From Actinomadura violacea (GTDB lineage Bacteria; Actinomycetota; Actinomycetes; Streptosporangiales; Streptosporangiaceae): a stretch of 64,000 nucleotides of DNA. Both the position numbers and the translations under genes were made by a program. The notes below the pieces were generated by a model, which had not been told where the DNA came from, searched no databases, and saw nothing but the letters and a program-made list of their open reading frames with translations. How positions within the stretch are numbered: the first letter of the stretch is position 1; each line of letters begins with the position of its first letter. Shown piece by piece: positions 55,141-63,799 of this stretch. Location: the NCBI RefSeq assembly GCF_017573465.1, contig NZ_JAGEPF010000014.1, positions 124,001 to 188,000 of the forward strand. The letters are read 5' to 3'.

Positions 55141-56089
55141 GATCATCGGGAAGCTGGTGCTGGTCGCGGCGGCGTTCGCGCTGCTGCCGCTGCTGGTCGG
55201 GCAGGCCGAGCACAAGGTGATGGCGCACATGCAGGGCCGTCTCGGCCCCATGTACGCGGGCGGTTTCCACGGCTGGGCGCAGCTCGTCGCCGACGGCGTG
55301 AAGTTCGCGCAGAAGGAGGACGTGGTCCCGCGCGACGCCGACCGGTGGGTGTTCAAGCTGGCGCCGGGCGTCGCGCTCGTCCCGTACCTGCTGGTCCTGA
55401 CCGTGGTGCCGATCGGGCCGGGCGGGCAGGTCGCGCTGGACCTCGGCGCCGGGGTGTTCTTCGCGCTCGCGGTGATGGGCGTCGGGGTGATCGGCGCGAT
55501 CATGGCGGGCTGGGCGAGCGCGAACAAGTACGCGCTGCTCGGCGGGATCCGGGTCGCGGCGCAGCTGATGTCCTACGAGCTGCCGATGGTGTTCGCGGCG
55601 TCGTCGGCGGCGATGGCGGCGGGCACGCTGTCGCTGCAGGGCATCGTCGGTGAGTGGCGCTGGTGGTGGCTGCCGTGGCAGGCGGTCGGCGCCGTGGTGT
55701 TCTTCGTCGCGGGCCTGGCGGAACTGCGCCGACCGCCGTTCGACATGCCGGTCGCCGACTCGGAGATCATCTTCGGTCCGTACACCGAGTACGGCGGGCT
55801 GCGGTTCGCGCTGTTCATCCTGGCCGAGTACGCCGGGATCGTGGTGCTCTGTGCGCTGACGACCGTGCTGTTCCTCGGCGGCTGGAAAGGCCCGTTCCTG
55901 AACACCGAGCTGGGCTGGCTCTGGACGCTGATCAAGGTCGCGGTGCTGGCGTTCTGCGTGATCTGGCTGCGGGTCAGCTACCCGCGGATGCGCGAGGACC
56001 AGCTCCAGAAGCTCGCCTGGACATGGCTCGTCCCGCTGTCGCTGGCGCAGCTCGCGCTCACCGGCGTCCTCAAGGTCGCGTTCGCCTAG
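55133..56089 (+). CDS. nuoH2: NADH-quinone oxidoreductase subunit H, second copy
   Basis: 318 residues, shorter than NuoH1 because the hydrophilic tail is missing. The quinone-chamber loop reads PFDMPVADSEIIFGPYTEYGG; relative to the usual PEAESEL the first Glu is Val and the second is Asp, with the third Glu kept. ATG start overlapping nuoC2 by 8 bases. After it, transcription on the plus strand meets an inverted gene before nuoI2. Confidence 0.95.
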   Translation: MLEIIGKLVLVAAAFALLPLLVGQAEHKVMAHMQGRLGPMYAGGFHGWAQLVADGVKFAQKEDVVPRDADRWVFKLAPGVALVPYLLVLTVVPIGPGGQVALDLGAGVFFALAVMGVGVIGAIMAGWASANKYALLGGIRVAAQLMSYELPMVFAASSAAMAAGTLSLQGIVGEWRWWWLPWQAVGAVVFFVAGLAELRRPPFDMPVADSEIIFGPYTEYGGLRFALFILAEYAGIVVLCALTTVLFLGGWKGPFLNTELGWLWTLIKVAVLAFCVIWLRVSYPRMREDQLQKLAWTWLVPLSLAQLALTGVLKVAFA

Positions 56090-56107
56090 CTTCCCGCCGC
56101 CGTCCGG

Positions 56108-57169
56108 TCAGGGTAGGAAGATCGTGTACTCGGCGAGCTGCGGCATGATCGCGGGCGGCAGGTCGCAGTCCACGGCCATCTCCTCGACGGAGACGAACGT
56201 GCCGTGCTCGTCGCGGTGCGCGACGACCCGCTCGGCCAGCTCCTCGGTCATCCCGGGCAGCGCGGCGATGATCTCGGCCGGGGCGTGGTTGGCGTCGACG
56301 AGGCCGCCGTCGTCGTAGGCGCGGGGCACGTCCGGGCGGCCGATCCGCAGCTCGTGCGCGAGCGCCGGGTCGTCGGCGACGATCGCGCGGGCGTCGGCGC
56401 GCAGGCCCCGCCGGTACTTGGCGTACTCGACGGCGTTCTCGTTGTGGTGGCTGCGCGGCGCCTCGCGCGGATACACCCTGCGGCGCACCGCGAACGCGTG
56501 CGCGGTGCCGGCGGGCCACATCGTCAGCAGCAGGATCGTGCCGAGCACGATCAGAAACGCGTTGTCGGTGTTCAGCGCGGCCATCATCGCCGCCAGGCCG
56601 AGCCCGTAGCCGGTGGCGGCGACCCCGTAGTTCCACGAGCCGCGCTTGACGGCGGCGTAGAGGAACGTGGCGGGCGTCGCGAACCCGAACGTGAGGAAGG
56701 GCAGGATCGCCCATAGCACGCCGTTCGGCTGCGGGGGCGGCGGCGGAAGCGGCGGCACCGGGCGCAGCGGCGGGAGCGGATACCCGCCGGACCCCCAGGT
56801 CGGAGACCGGTCCGGCCGTCCCGCCGGCGGGACGGGACGCGACGGCGACGGGGGCGTCGCCGGGCGCGGTGCGGCCGGACCCGGCGGCGACGCGGGGCCG
56901 GGCGGGGAGGCGGCCGGCCGCGGCGGAGCGGGCGAGGCGGGCGGAACGGGCGGGACGAGCGGGCGGCGCGGCGGCTGCGGCGGTGGCTGCTGCGTGCCGC
57001 CCGGCGGCGTGAACCCGTCCGGCTTGGTGGTGCGGTGCATCGGCAGGCCGCCCGGCGGCGTCTCCCGGGAGGGCGTGCCCTTCGGCGGTGTCGCGCCCGA
57101 GGACGCGGCGGGCTGCGGGCGGGCAGGGTCGGGTTCGTGGTCGTACTGTCCGTCCGCATGGTGGCTCAC
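56108..57169 (-). CDS. Membrane protein with C-terminal helix-hairpin-helix domain, inserted in nuo2
   Basis: 353 residues, opposite in direction to the surrounding nuo2 genes. Residues 1-150 are Pro-rich low complexity. Three to four helices follow (VLWAILPFLTFGFATPATFLY, YGLGLAAMMAAL, AFLIVLGTILLLTMWPAG). The end (LVDANHAPAEIIAALPGM..ELAERVVAHRDEHGTFVSVEEM) is a ComEA-like HhH domain. GTG start at 57169 has perfect SD AAGGAGG. The HhH usually binds DNA or acts as a structural scaffold. Function unknown. Confidence 0.8.
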   Translation of the reverse strand: MSHHADGQYDHEPDPARPQPAASSGATPPKGTPSRETPPGGLPMHRTTKPDGFTPPGGTQQPPPQPPRRPLVPPVPPASPAPPRPAASPPGPASPPGPAAPRPATPPSPSRPVPPAGRPDRSPTWGSGGYPLPPLRPVPPLPPPPPQPNGVLWAILPFLTFGFATPATFLYAAVKRGSWNYGVAATGYGLGLAAMMAALNTDNAFLIVLGTILLLTMWPAGTAHAFAVRRRVYPREAPRSHHNENAVEYAKYRRGLRADARAIVADDPALAHELRIGRPDVPRAYDDGGLVDANHAPAEIIAALPGMTEELAERVVAHRDEHGTFVSVEEMAVDCDLPPAIMPQLAEYTIFLP

Positions 57170-57277
57170 AGGTCCTCCTTGCCCGCAGGCGTACAGGAGC
57201 GTGGGCCGCGGGTGCCCACGTATCGTCCGACGAACGCGGAACCCGCCGCGTTCCACCGCGGCGTTTCGTACGCAATC

Positions 57278-57838
57278 ATGTTGCGCGTGGGACGGCTACC
57301 GGGAGGCGGGCTGGCCAAGGGGCTGGCCGTCACGTTGCGGACTATGACGCGGCGCTCCATCACGCGTCAATACCCCGAGGTGCAGCCGGATCTGCCCCCG
57401 CGCAGCCGGGGGGTGATCGCGCTCTTCGAGGAGAACTGCACCGTCTGCATGCTCTGCGCGCGCGAGTGCCCCGACTGGTGCATCTACATCGACTCGCACA
57501 AGGAGACCGTCCCCGCCGAGGGCGGCGGGCGGCCGCGCGTCCACAACGTCCTCGACCGGTTCGCGATCGACTTCGCGCTGTGCATGTACTGCGGCATCTG
57601 CATCGAGGTCTGCCCGTTCGACGCGCTGTTCTGGTCGCCGGAGTTCGAGTACGCCGAGTACGACATCGCGGAGCTGACCCACGAGAAGGAGCGGCTGCGC
57701 GAGTGGATGTGGACGGTGCCGCCGCCGCAGGTGCACGACCCGGCCGCCGAGCCGCCGAAGGAGATCGCGGCGGCGGAGAAGGCGGCGGCGCGGGCCGCGC
57801 GGCGCCCGCCGCCCGGTCCGCCGGGGGACCGCCGATGA
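57278..57838 (+). CDS. nuoI2: NADH-quinone oxidoreductase subunit I, second copy
   Basis: About 186 residues. Both [4Fe-4S] motifs are complete: CTVCMLCARECP and CMYCGICIEVCP. The ATG at 57278 (MLRVGRLPGG) lacks a clear SD and its promoter is not evident; it must be transcribed separately from nuoA2-H2 or by readthrough across the inverted gene. A GTG three codons later is possible. The C-terminus is Ala/Arg/Pro-rich. Confidence 0.93.
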   Translation: MLRVGRLPGGGLAKGLAVTLRTMTRRSITRQYPEVQPDLPPRSRGVIALFEENCTVCMLCARECPDWCIYIDSHKETVPAEGGGRPRVHNVLDRFAIDFALCMYCGICIEVCPFDALFWSPEFEYAEYDIAELTHEKERLREWMWTVPPPQVHDPAAEPPKEIAAAEKAAARAARRPPPGPPGDRR

Positions 57839-58371
57839 GCGGCCAGGAGATCGTCTTCACGCTGCTCGGGGTGGTGGCCGTCGGGTCCGGGATCATGGTC
57901 GTGACGACGCGGCGGCTCGTCCACGCGGCGCTGTGGCTGGTGCTGTCGTTCGGCGCGCTCGCGGGCGGCTACGTGGTGCTGACCGCGGAGTTCGTCGCGT
58001 GGGTGCAGGTGCTGATCTACGTCGGCGCGGTCGTCGTGCTGCTGCTGTTCGGGATCATGCTGACGCGGGCGCCGATCGGCGACTCCGCCGACCTCGACTC
58101 CGGCAACCGGTGGGCGGCCGCGGCCGTCGCCGCCGCCACCGCCGCGGTGCTGGTCACCGTCATGGTCATGGGGTTCCGGGACGAGCGGATGCCGCTGCGC
58201 GCGGGCGGCGGCTCGGCGGGCGAGCTCGGCGCGAGCGTGTTCCGGACGTGGGTGCTGCCGTTCGAGGTGCTGTCGGTGCTGCTGCTGGCCTCGCTGGTCG
58301 GCGCGATCGTCCTGTCCCGGACCGGCATCGGCCCGGGCCGCGGACCGGGCTCCGGGGAAGGGGACGGCTGA
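57835..58371 (+). CDS. nuoJ2: NADH-quinone oxidoreductase subunit J, second copy
   Basis: 178 residues with five membrane helices. The TM3 segment VQVLIYVGAVVVLLLFGIML is recognisable. It lacks the long hydrophilic tail seen in NuoJ1. ATG start overlapping nuoI2 by 4 bases; its stop overlaps nuoK2 by 1 base. Confidence 0.94.
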   Translation: MSGQEIVFTLLGVVAVGSGIMVVTTRRLVHAALWLVLSFGALAGGYVVLTAEFVAWVQVLIYVGAVVVLLLFGIMLTRAPIGDSADLDSGNRWAAAAVAAATAAVLVTVMVMGFRDERMPLRAGGGSAGELGASVFRTWVLPFEVLSVLLLASLVGAIVLSRTGIGPGRGPGSGEGDG

Positions 58372-58739
58372 TGCATCTGGCCTACCCGACGGTCGTCGCC
58401 GCGCTGCTGTTCTCCGTCGGCGTGTACGGGGTGCTGGCGCGGCGCAACGCGATCCTCGTCCTGATGTCGGTCGAGCTGATGCTGAACGCGGTGAACCTGA
58501 ACCTCGTCACGTTCGACATGTGGTTCCGCGACCGGCTGCACGGCGGGCAGGTGCTCACCCTGTTCACGATCGTGATCGCGGCGGCGGAGGTCGGGCTCGG
58601 CCTCGCGATCGTCCTGCTGGTGTACCGGAACCGGGAGATGGTGGACGTCGACCGGCTCCGCTCGCTGGCCGAGTCCGACGACGCGGCCGAAGCCGGCGAA
58701 GTCGGAGAGGTCGGAGAGGTCGAGGAGGCGGCGCCGTGA
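58371..58739 (+). CDS. nuoK2: NADH-quinone oxidoreductase subunit K, second copy
   Basis: 122 residues. Both conserved glutamates of the proton path are kept (VELMLN and AAAEVGLGL), so pumping chemistry looks intact. A short acidic C-terminal extension (NREMVDVD...GEVEEAAP) goes beyond the usual ~100 residues. TGATG junction with nuoJ2. Confidence 0.95.
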   Translation: MHLAYPTVVAALLFSVGVYGVLARRNAILVLMSVELMLNAVNLNLVTFDMWFRDRLHGGQVLTLFTIVIAAAEVGLGLAIVLLVYRNREMVDVDRLRSLAESDDAAEAGEVGEVGEVEEAAP

Positions 58740-60709
58740 TCTGGCTCGCGTCCCTGACGATCCTGCTGCCGTTCCTCGCCGCGTTCGCCGGGATGCTGGG
58801 CGGCCCGTCGCTCGGCCGCCTGCTCGGCTCCGGCGGCCCGCTGCGCAACGGCCCGGCGCTGATCGCCTGCGCGCCGGCCGCGGTGTCGCTCGTGCTGTCG
58901 GCGATCGTCGCGTTCGTCGTCTGGCAGGACCCCGGCGCGCGGACCGGTGCGCTGACCGTGATCGACACCGGCTCGGTGCCGATCCGCGTCGGGCTGCAGG
59001 TGGACGGCCTGTCCGCGGTCGTCGCGCTGATGGTCTGCTGCGTCGCGCTCGCCGTCCAGGTGTACTCGGTCGCCTACATGGACGGCGACCGGCGCTACTC
59101 GTCCTACGCCGCGTTCGTCTCGCTGTTCACCGCCGCGATGCTGCTGGTGGTGTTCGCCGGCGACCTCCTCGTCCTGTACGTGGGCTGGGAGGTCATGGGC
59201 ATCTGCTCGTACTTCCTGATCGGCCACCACTGGGAGGAGCGCGCCAACTCCCGCGCGGCCGTCAAGGCGTTCCTGGTGACGCGCCTCGGCGACGTCGGCT
59301 TCCTCATCGGGATCATCGTGCTCGGCCTGAGCGCCCGCACGTTCGAGATCCACGGCGTCCTGACCCGGGTCTGGACGATGCCGGGGAGCACCCTCACCAT
59401 CGTCGCGCTGCTGCTCCTCGCGGGGGTCGCGGGCAAGAGCGCCCAGTTCCCGCTGCACACCTGGCTCCCGGACGCGATGGCGGGCCCGACGCCGATCAGC
59501 GCGCTGATCCACGCCGCCACGATGGTCGCGGCCGGCATCTACGTCGTCGCCCGGCTGTACGGGGTGTTCGCCGCCGCGCCGGGCGCGCCGGCCGTGCTCG
59601 GCGTCATCGCGGTGATCTCGATGGTCGGCGCGGCGCTCGCGGCCCTCGCGCAGGACGACCTGAAACGCGTGCTCGCCTACTCGACGATCAGCCAGCTCGC
59701 CGTGATGGGCGTCGCGCTCGCGGTCGGCGCGAAGTCCGCGGCGATCTTCCACCTGCTGACGCACGGCGCGTTCAAGGCGCTGCTGTTCCTCGCCGCAGGC
59801 TGCGTCATCGCGACCACCGGGTCCACGCTCCTCGCGAAGCACGGCGGGCTGCGGCGCGGCATGCCGATCACCTTCTGGTCGATGACCGTCGGGTTCGCGG
59901 CGCTCGCGGGCGTCCCGCCGTTCAGCGGCTGGTTCAGCAAGGACTCCGTCATCGAGGCCGCCCAGCACGCCGCCTTCCCCACCCACCCCACCGCCGAGGC
60001 GAGCTGGTTCGCCTACGCCCCGCTCGACAACGGTCCTGCGGCCGATACCGGTGTGGACAGACTGGTGCGGCTCCATGGCGGCCCGGTCTGGACCTACTCC
60101 TCCACCCCCGACCTGCCGCACTGGACCGCGTGGCTGATCTACCTGGGGTTGCTGTTGACGGTCGCGCTGACGGCGGCGTATGCGATGCGGGCCTGGCTGA
60201 TGGTGTTCTTCGGCGAGCAGCGCGGGACGTACGAGGTCCGCGAGCCGTCGAAGATCATGACGTGGACGGCGGCGGCGGTGGCCGTCCCGGCGGCGATCCT
60301 CGGGTTCTTCGGGCTCGGGGCGGGCGAGCTGCGCCCGCACCTCGGTCCGGCGCTGATCGGCGTCGGGCTCCTGATCGTCGGGGCGGGCGCGGTGTTCCTG
60401 CTGTGGAACCGGGATCCGGCGGCCGATCCGGCGAAGGCCCTCGGGGCCCTGCGCAGGGTGTTCGCGCGGGGCTTCTACGTGGACGAGCTGTACGCGATGG
60501 CGATCGTCCGGCCCGTCCAGGCCCTCGCGCGCGGGGTCGTGTGGTTCGACCGGCGCGGCGTGGACGCGGCCGTCGTCGGGTCCGGACGGGGCGCGCGGCG
60601 GCTCGGCGGGCTGCTGCGGATCCCGCAGAACGGCAACGCGCAGGCGTACCTGACGGGCCTGCTCGCGGGGGTCGCCGTCATCACGGCCCTGGTGGTGATC
60701 TTCCGGTGA
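58736..60709 (+). CDS. nuoL2: NADH-quinone oxidoreductase subunit L, second copy
   Basis: 657 residues. The channel Glu (YVGWEVMGICSYFLIG) and Lys (GKSAQFPLHTWLPDAM) are present, along with SALIHAATMV. The C-terminal lateral-helix region (from ~560) is retained. GTG start overlapping nuoK2 by 4 bases. It probably forms the distal pump of the second complex. Confidence 0.95.
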   Translation: MIWLASLTILLPFLAAFAGMLGGPSLGRLLGSGGPLRNGPALIACAPAAVSLVLSAIVAFVVWQDPGARTGALTVIDTGSVPIRVGLQVDGLSAVVALMVCCVALAVQVYSVAYMDGDRRYSSYAAFVSLFTAAMLLVVFAGDLLVLYVGWEVMGICSYFLIGHHWEERANSRAAVKAFLVTRLGDVGFLIGIIVLGLSARTFEIHGVLTRVWTMPGSTLTIVALLLLAGVAGKSAQFPLHTWLPDAMAGPTPISALIHAATMVAAGIYVVARLYGVFAAAPGAPAVLGVIAVISMVGAALAALAQDDLKRVLAYSTISQLAVMGVALAVGAKSAAIFHLLTHGAFKALLFLAAGCVIATTGSTLLAKHGGLRRGMPITFWSMTVGFAALAGVPPFSGWFSKDSVIEAAQHAAFPTHPTAEASWFAYAPLDNGPAADTGVDRLVRLHGGPVWTYSSTPDLPHWTAWLIYLGLLLTVALTAAYAMRAWLMVFFGEQRGTYEVREPSKIMTWTAAAVAVPAAILGFFGLGAGELRPHLGPALIGVGLLIVGAGAVFLLWNRDPAADPAKALGALRRVFARGFYVDELYAMAIVRPVQALARGVVWFDRRGVDAAVVGSGRGARRLGGLLRIPQNGNAQAYLTGLLAGVAVITALVVIFR

Positions 60710-62208
60710 TCTTCCTGTGGATGATGGCGATCCCGCTGTTCGGGGCGCTGGCGATGCTCGTCCCGGCGGACCGGTTCCTGCGCACCGGGTTCGCGGTCCG
60801 GGCGTTCGGGACGGGCGTGTCCGCGGCGACGCTGCTCGTCGCGGTCTCGGCGCTGACCGCGTTCGACTTCGGCGACACCTCGCGGACGCAGCTGCAGGCG
60901 AACTGGGCGTGGGCGCCCGCGATCGGGCTGCGGTTCCACCTCGGCGCCGACGGGATCTCGCTGCCGCTGGTCGTGCTGACCGCGCTGCTGACGTTCCTGT
61001 GCTTCCTCTACACGCTGCGGCATCCCCCCGAAGGCGGGATGATCCGGCTGCTGACCGCGCTGCTGCTCGTCCTGGAGGTCGGGCTGATCGGCACGTTCAC
61101 CGCCCTGGACCTCGTGCTGTTCTTCGTGTTCTTCGAGACCGTCCTGATCCCGATGTACGTGGTGATCATGCTGTGGGGCGGGGCCGGGCGCCGCGCCGCC
61201 GCGACCAAGTTCATCCTGTACACGCTGCTCGGCTCGGGCCTGCTGCTCGCGGGGATGCTGCTCGTCGCCGTCAACGCGGGCACGCTCGACATGGTCCAGC
61301 TCGCCGCGCGGCACGGCGCCGGCGTCTCCCGCGGCGTCCAGATCACCGCGTTCGCGCTGATGGGGATCGGGTTCGCGGTGAAGGCGCCGATGTGGCCGCT
61401 GCACACCTGGCTGCCGGACGCGCACACCGAGGCGCCGACCGTCGGGTCCGTGCTGCTGGCCGGGGTGCTGCTGAAGATGGGCACCTACGGGCTCGTGCGG
61501 GTGGCGCTGCCGCTCGCCCCGGACGGCGCGCAGGTGTGGGCGCCGTGGCTCGGGCTCCTCGCCGTGATCGGGATCGTCTACGGCGCGCTCGCCTGCCTCG
61601 CCCAGCGCGACCTCAAGCGGATGATCGCCTACTCGTCCGTCGGGCACATGGGGTTCGTGCTGCTCGGCATCGCGTCGCTCACCCCGGTCGGGGTCAACGC
61701 GGCGCTGTTCGGCAACATCGCGCACGGCCTGATCACCGGGCTGCTGTTCTTCCTGGCCGGAGCCGTGAAGGACCGCTGGGGCAGCACCGACATGGACGCG
61801 CTCGGCGGCGGGATGCTCGGCCGGGCGCCGCGCCTGGCGTCCGTGCTGACGTTCGCGTCCGTCGCCTCGCTCGGCCTGCCGGGACTCGCCGGATTCTGGG
61901 GCGAGATGCTCGCGATGGTGGGCGCGTACCGCCCGCACGCCGACCTGCCGCGCACCGCGTTCGTCGTGTTCATGGCGGTCGCGGGGATCGGCGCGCTGCT
62001 CACCGCCGGCTACTTCCTGCGGATGCTCGCCAAGATCACGCACGGGCCCGCGCCGGAACCCGCCGGGCCCGCCCCCGCCGCGGTGACCGCCCAGGAGTAC
62101 GCCGCCTGGGTCCCGCTGATCGCGCTGACCCTGCTCGTCGGGCTGTGGCCGAAGACCCTGCTGGACGTGACCGCCGCGCCGGTCCGCGCGCTGTTCGGAG
62201 GCGGCTGA
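60706..62208 (+). CDS. nuoM2: NADH-quinone oxidoreductase subunit M, second copy
   Basis: 500 residues. The channel Glu (FVFFETVLIPMYVVIM), the Lys (FAVKAPMWPLHTWLPDAHTEAP) and LLKMGTYG are conserved. Here the loop is the canonical HTEAP, unlike QQSPP in NuoM1. GTG start with a 4-base overlap with nuoL2. Confidence 0.95.
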   Translation: MIFLWMMAIPLFGALAMLVPADRFLRTGFAVRAFGTGVSAATLLVAVSALTAFDFGDTSRTQLQANWAWAPAIGLRFHLGADGISLPLVVLTALLTFLCFLYTLRHPPEGGMIRLLTALLLVLEVGLIGTFTALDLVLFFVFFETVLIPMYVVIMLWGGAGRRAAATKFILYTLLGSGLLLAGMLLVAVNAGTLDMVQLAARHGAGVSRGVQITAFALMGIGFAVKAPMWPLHTWLPDAHTEAPTVGSVLLAGVLLKMGTYGLVRVALPLAPDGAQVWAPWLGLLAVIGIVYGALACLAQRDLKRMIAYSSVGHMGFVLLGIASLTPVGVNAALFGNIAHGLITGLLFFLAGAVKDRWGSTDMDALGGGMLGRAPRLASVLTFASVASLGLPGLAGFWGEMLAMVGAYRPHADLPRTAFVVFMAVAGIGALLTAGYFLRMLAKITHGPAPEPAGPAPAAVTAQEYAAWVPLIALTLLVGLWPKTLLDVTAAPVRALFGGG

Positions 62209-63698
62209 TGATCCAGGGCATCGACTACGCGGCGATCGCGCCGCCGCTGATCGTCGCCGCCGCCGCGCTCGGGCTGCTGCTCGCCGACGCGTTCGACGCG
62301 CCGCGCCGCGTCCTCGGCCTGGCCTGCGGCGGGTCCCTCGGCGCGGCGCTGATCGCGGTGATCGTGCTGGCGGCCGGCGACCGGCGCGCCACGTTCTGCG
62401 TGCCGTCCTCGCTGCGCGGCGGCGGGCCCCGCTCCTGCTCCTACGTCGCCGACGACTTCACGCTGCTGTTCCAGGGCATCGTCCTCGCCGCGGCGCTGGT
62501 CGTCGTGCTGCTGTCGCTCCAGGAGATCACCGACTCGAGGATCCCGGCGGGGGAGTACCACTTCCTGCTGCTGTGCGCGGTGACCGGCGCCCTCGCGCTC
62601 GTCGCCGCCCGCGACCTGATCCTGCTGCTCGTCGCGCTGGAGACGCTGTCGCTGCCGGTGTTCGCGCTGGTCGGGCTGCGCCGCTACGACGGGCGGGCGT
62701 CCGAGGCGGCGCTCAAGCTGTTCCTCGTCTCCGTCGTCTCCACCGCGGTGATGCTGTTCGGTATCTCGCTGGTGTACGGGACGACCGGCGCCATGCACCT
62801 CGACCGGATCGCCCCCGCCCTCGCCCGCGTCCCCTCCGACCTGGACCCGGTCGCGGCCGCCGGGGTCGTCCTCGTCCTCGCCGGGTTCGCGTTCAAGGTC
62901 GCCGCCGTCCCGTTCCACTTCTGGGCCCCGGACGTCTACCAGGGCGCGCCGCTGCCCGTCGCCGCGTTCCTGTCCGTCGTGTCGAAGGCCGCCGGATTCG
63001 CCGGGCTCGCGATCGTCCTCGCCCTCGGACTCCCCGCCTACGGGCACGTGTGGGGGCCGGTGATCGCCGTCCTCGCCGCGATCACCATGACCCTCGGCAA
63101 CCTCGTCGCGCTCCGCCAGCGCACCGCGATCAGGCTGCTGGCCTGGTCCTCCGTCGCCCAGTCCGGCTACATGCTCGCGCCCCTGTCGGTCGGCGCCCAC
63201 CGCCTCCACGAGGCCGTCGCCGCGACCACCGCCTACGTCGCCCTCTACGCCGTCATGAACCTCGGCGCGTTCACCGTCGTCACCGGCTTCGCCAGGCGCG
63301 TCCTGCGCGGCGCCCGCCCCCGCTGGGACGAGCTGGACGACTACCGCGGCCTCGCCCACCGCAGCCCCGCCACCGCGACCGCCCTCGCGTTCTTCCTCAT
63401 CTGCCTCGCCGGCCTCCCGCCGGGCGTCATGGGGCTGTTCGCGAAGGTCGTGGTGTTCCGCTCCACCGTCGCCGGCGGCGTCACCTGGCTCGCCGCGATC
63501 ATGGCGGTCAACACCGCGATCGGCCTGTACTACTACCTCGCCTGGGCCGTCCGGCTGTTCACCCCGCCCGCCCGGCCCTTCGCCGACCCCGTCCCCGGAT
63601 GGCCCGTCCGCGCCGCCCTCGCCGCCACCGCCGCCGGCGCGGTCGTGCTGTCGATCGCCCCCCAGATCGTCCTGCAGACCGTCTCCGCCGCGACCTGA
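62208..63698 (+). CDS. nuoN2: NADH-quinone oxidoreductase subunit N, second copy
   Basis: 496 residues. The channel Glu (LVALETLSLPVFALVGL), TM7 Lys (AFKVAAVPFHFWAPDVYQGAP), TM8 Lys in VVSKAAGFAG and TM12 Lys (GLFAKVVVFR) are present. The TM8 lysine contrasts with NuoN1, where it appears to be Val. TGATG junction with nuoM2. Last gene of the cluster. Confidence 0.95.
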   Translation: MIQGIDYAAIAPPLIVAAAALGLLLADAFDAPRRVLGLACGGSLGAALIAVIVLAAGDRRATFCVPSSLRGGGPRSCSYVADDFTLLFQGIVLAAALVVVLLSLQEITDSRIPAGEYHFLLLCAVTGALALVAARDLILLLVALETLSLPVFALVGLRRYDGRASEAALKLFLVSVVSTAVMLFGISLVYGTTGAMHLDRIAPALARVPSDLDPVAAAGVVLVLAGFAFKVAAVPFHFWAPDVYQGAPLPVAAFLSVVSKAAGFAGLAIVLALGLPAYGHVWGPVIAVLAAITMTLGNLVALRQRTAIRLLAWSSVAQSGYMLAPLSVGAHRLHEAVAATTAYVALYAVMNLGAFTVVTGFARRVLRGARPRWDELDDYRGLAHRSPATATALAFFLICLAGLPPGVMGLFAKVVVFRSTVAGGVTWLAAIMAVNTAIGLYYYLAWAVRLFTPPARPFADPVPGWPVRAALAATAAGAVVLSIAPQIVLQTVSAAT

Positions 63699-63734
63699 CC
63701 CGGCGCCGCCCCCGCCGGACCGCCGCCCGTATTG

Positions 63735-63760
63735 GGAACGTTGAGGCAGGTCACACCGTT
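63735..63760 (+). promoter_or_regulatory. ECF-sigma-like promoter of htpX
   Basis: GGAAC (63735-63739), 17 bases, CGTT (63757-63760), matching the GGAAY-N16-18-GTT pattern of SigE/SigR/SigH-type promoters. About 33 bases would separate the predicted start site from the htpX GTG. It would tie htpX to envelope or oxidative stress. Confidence 0.5.
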
Positions 63761-63799
63761 GTTGTTCATGGCGGGCAACGGACCGGAAGGCGGTGCAGA

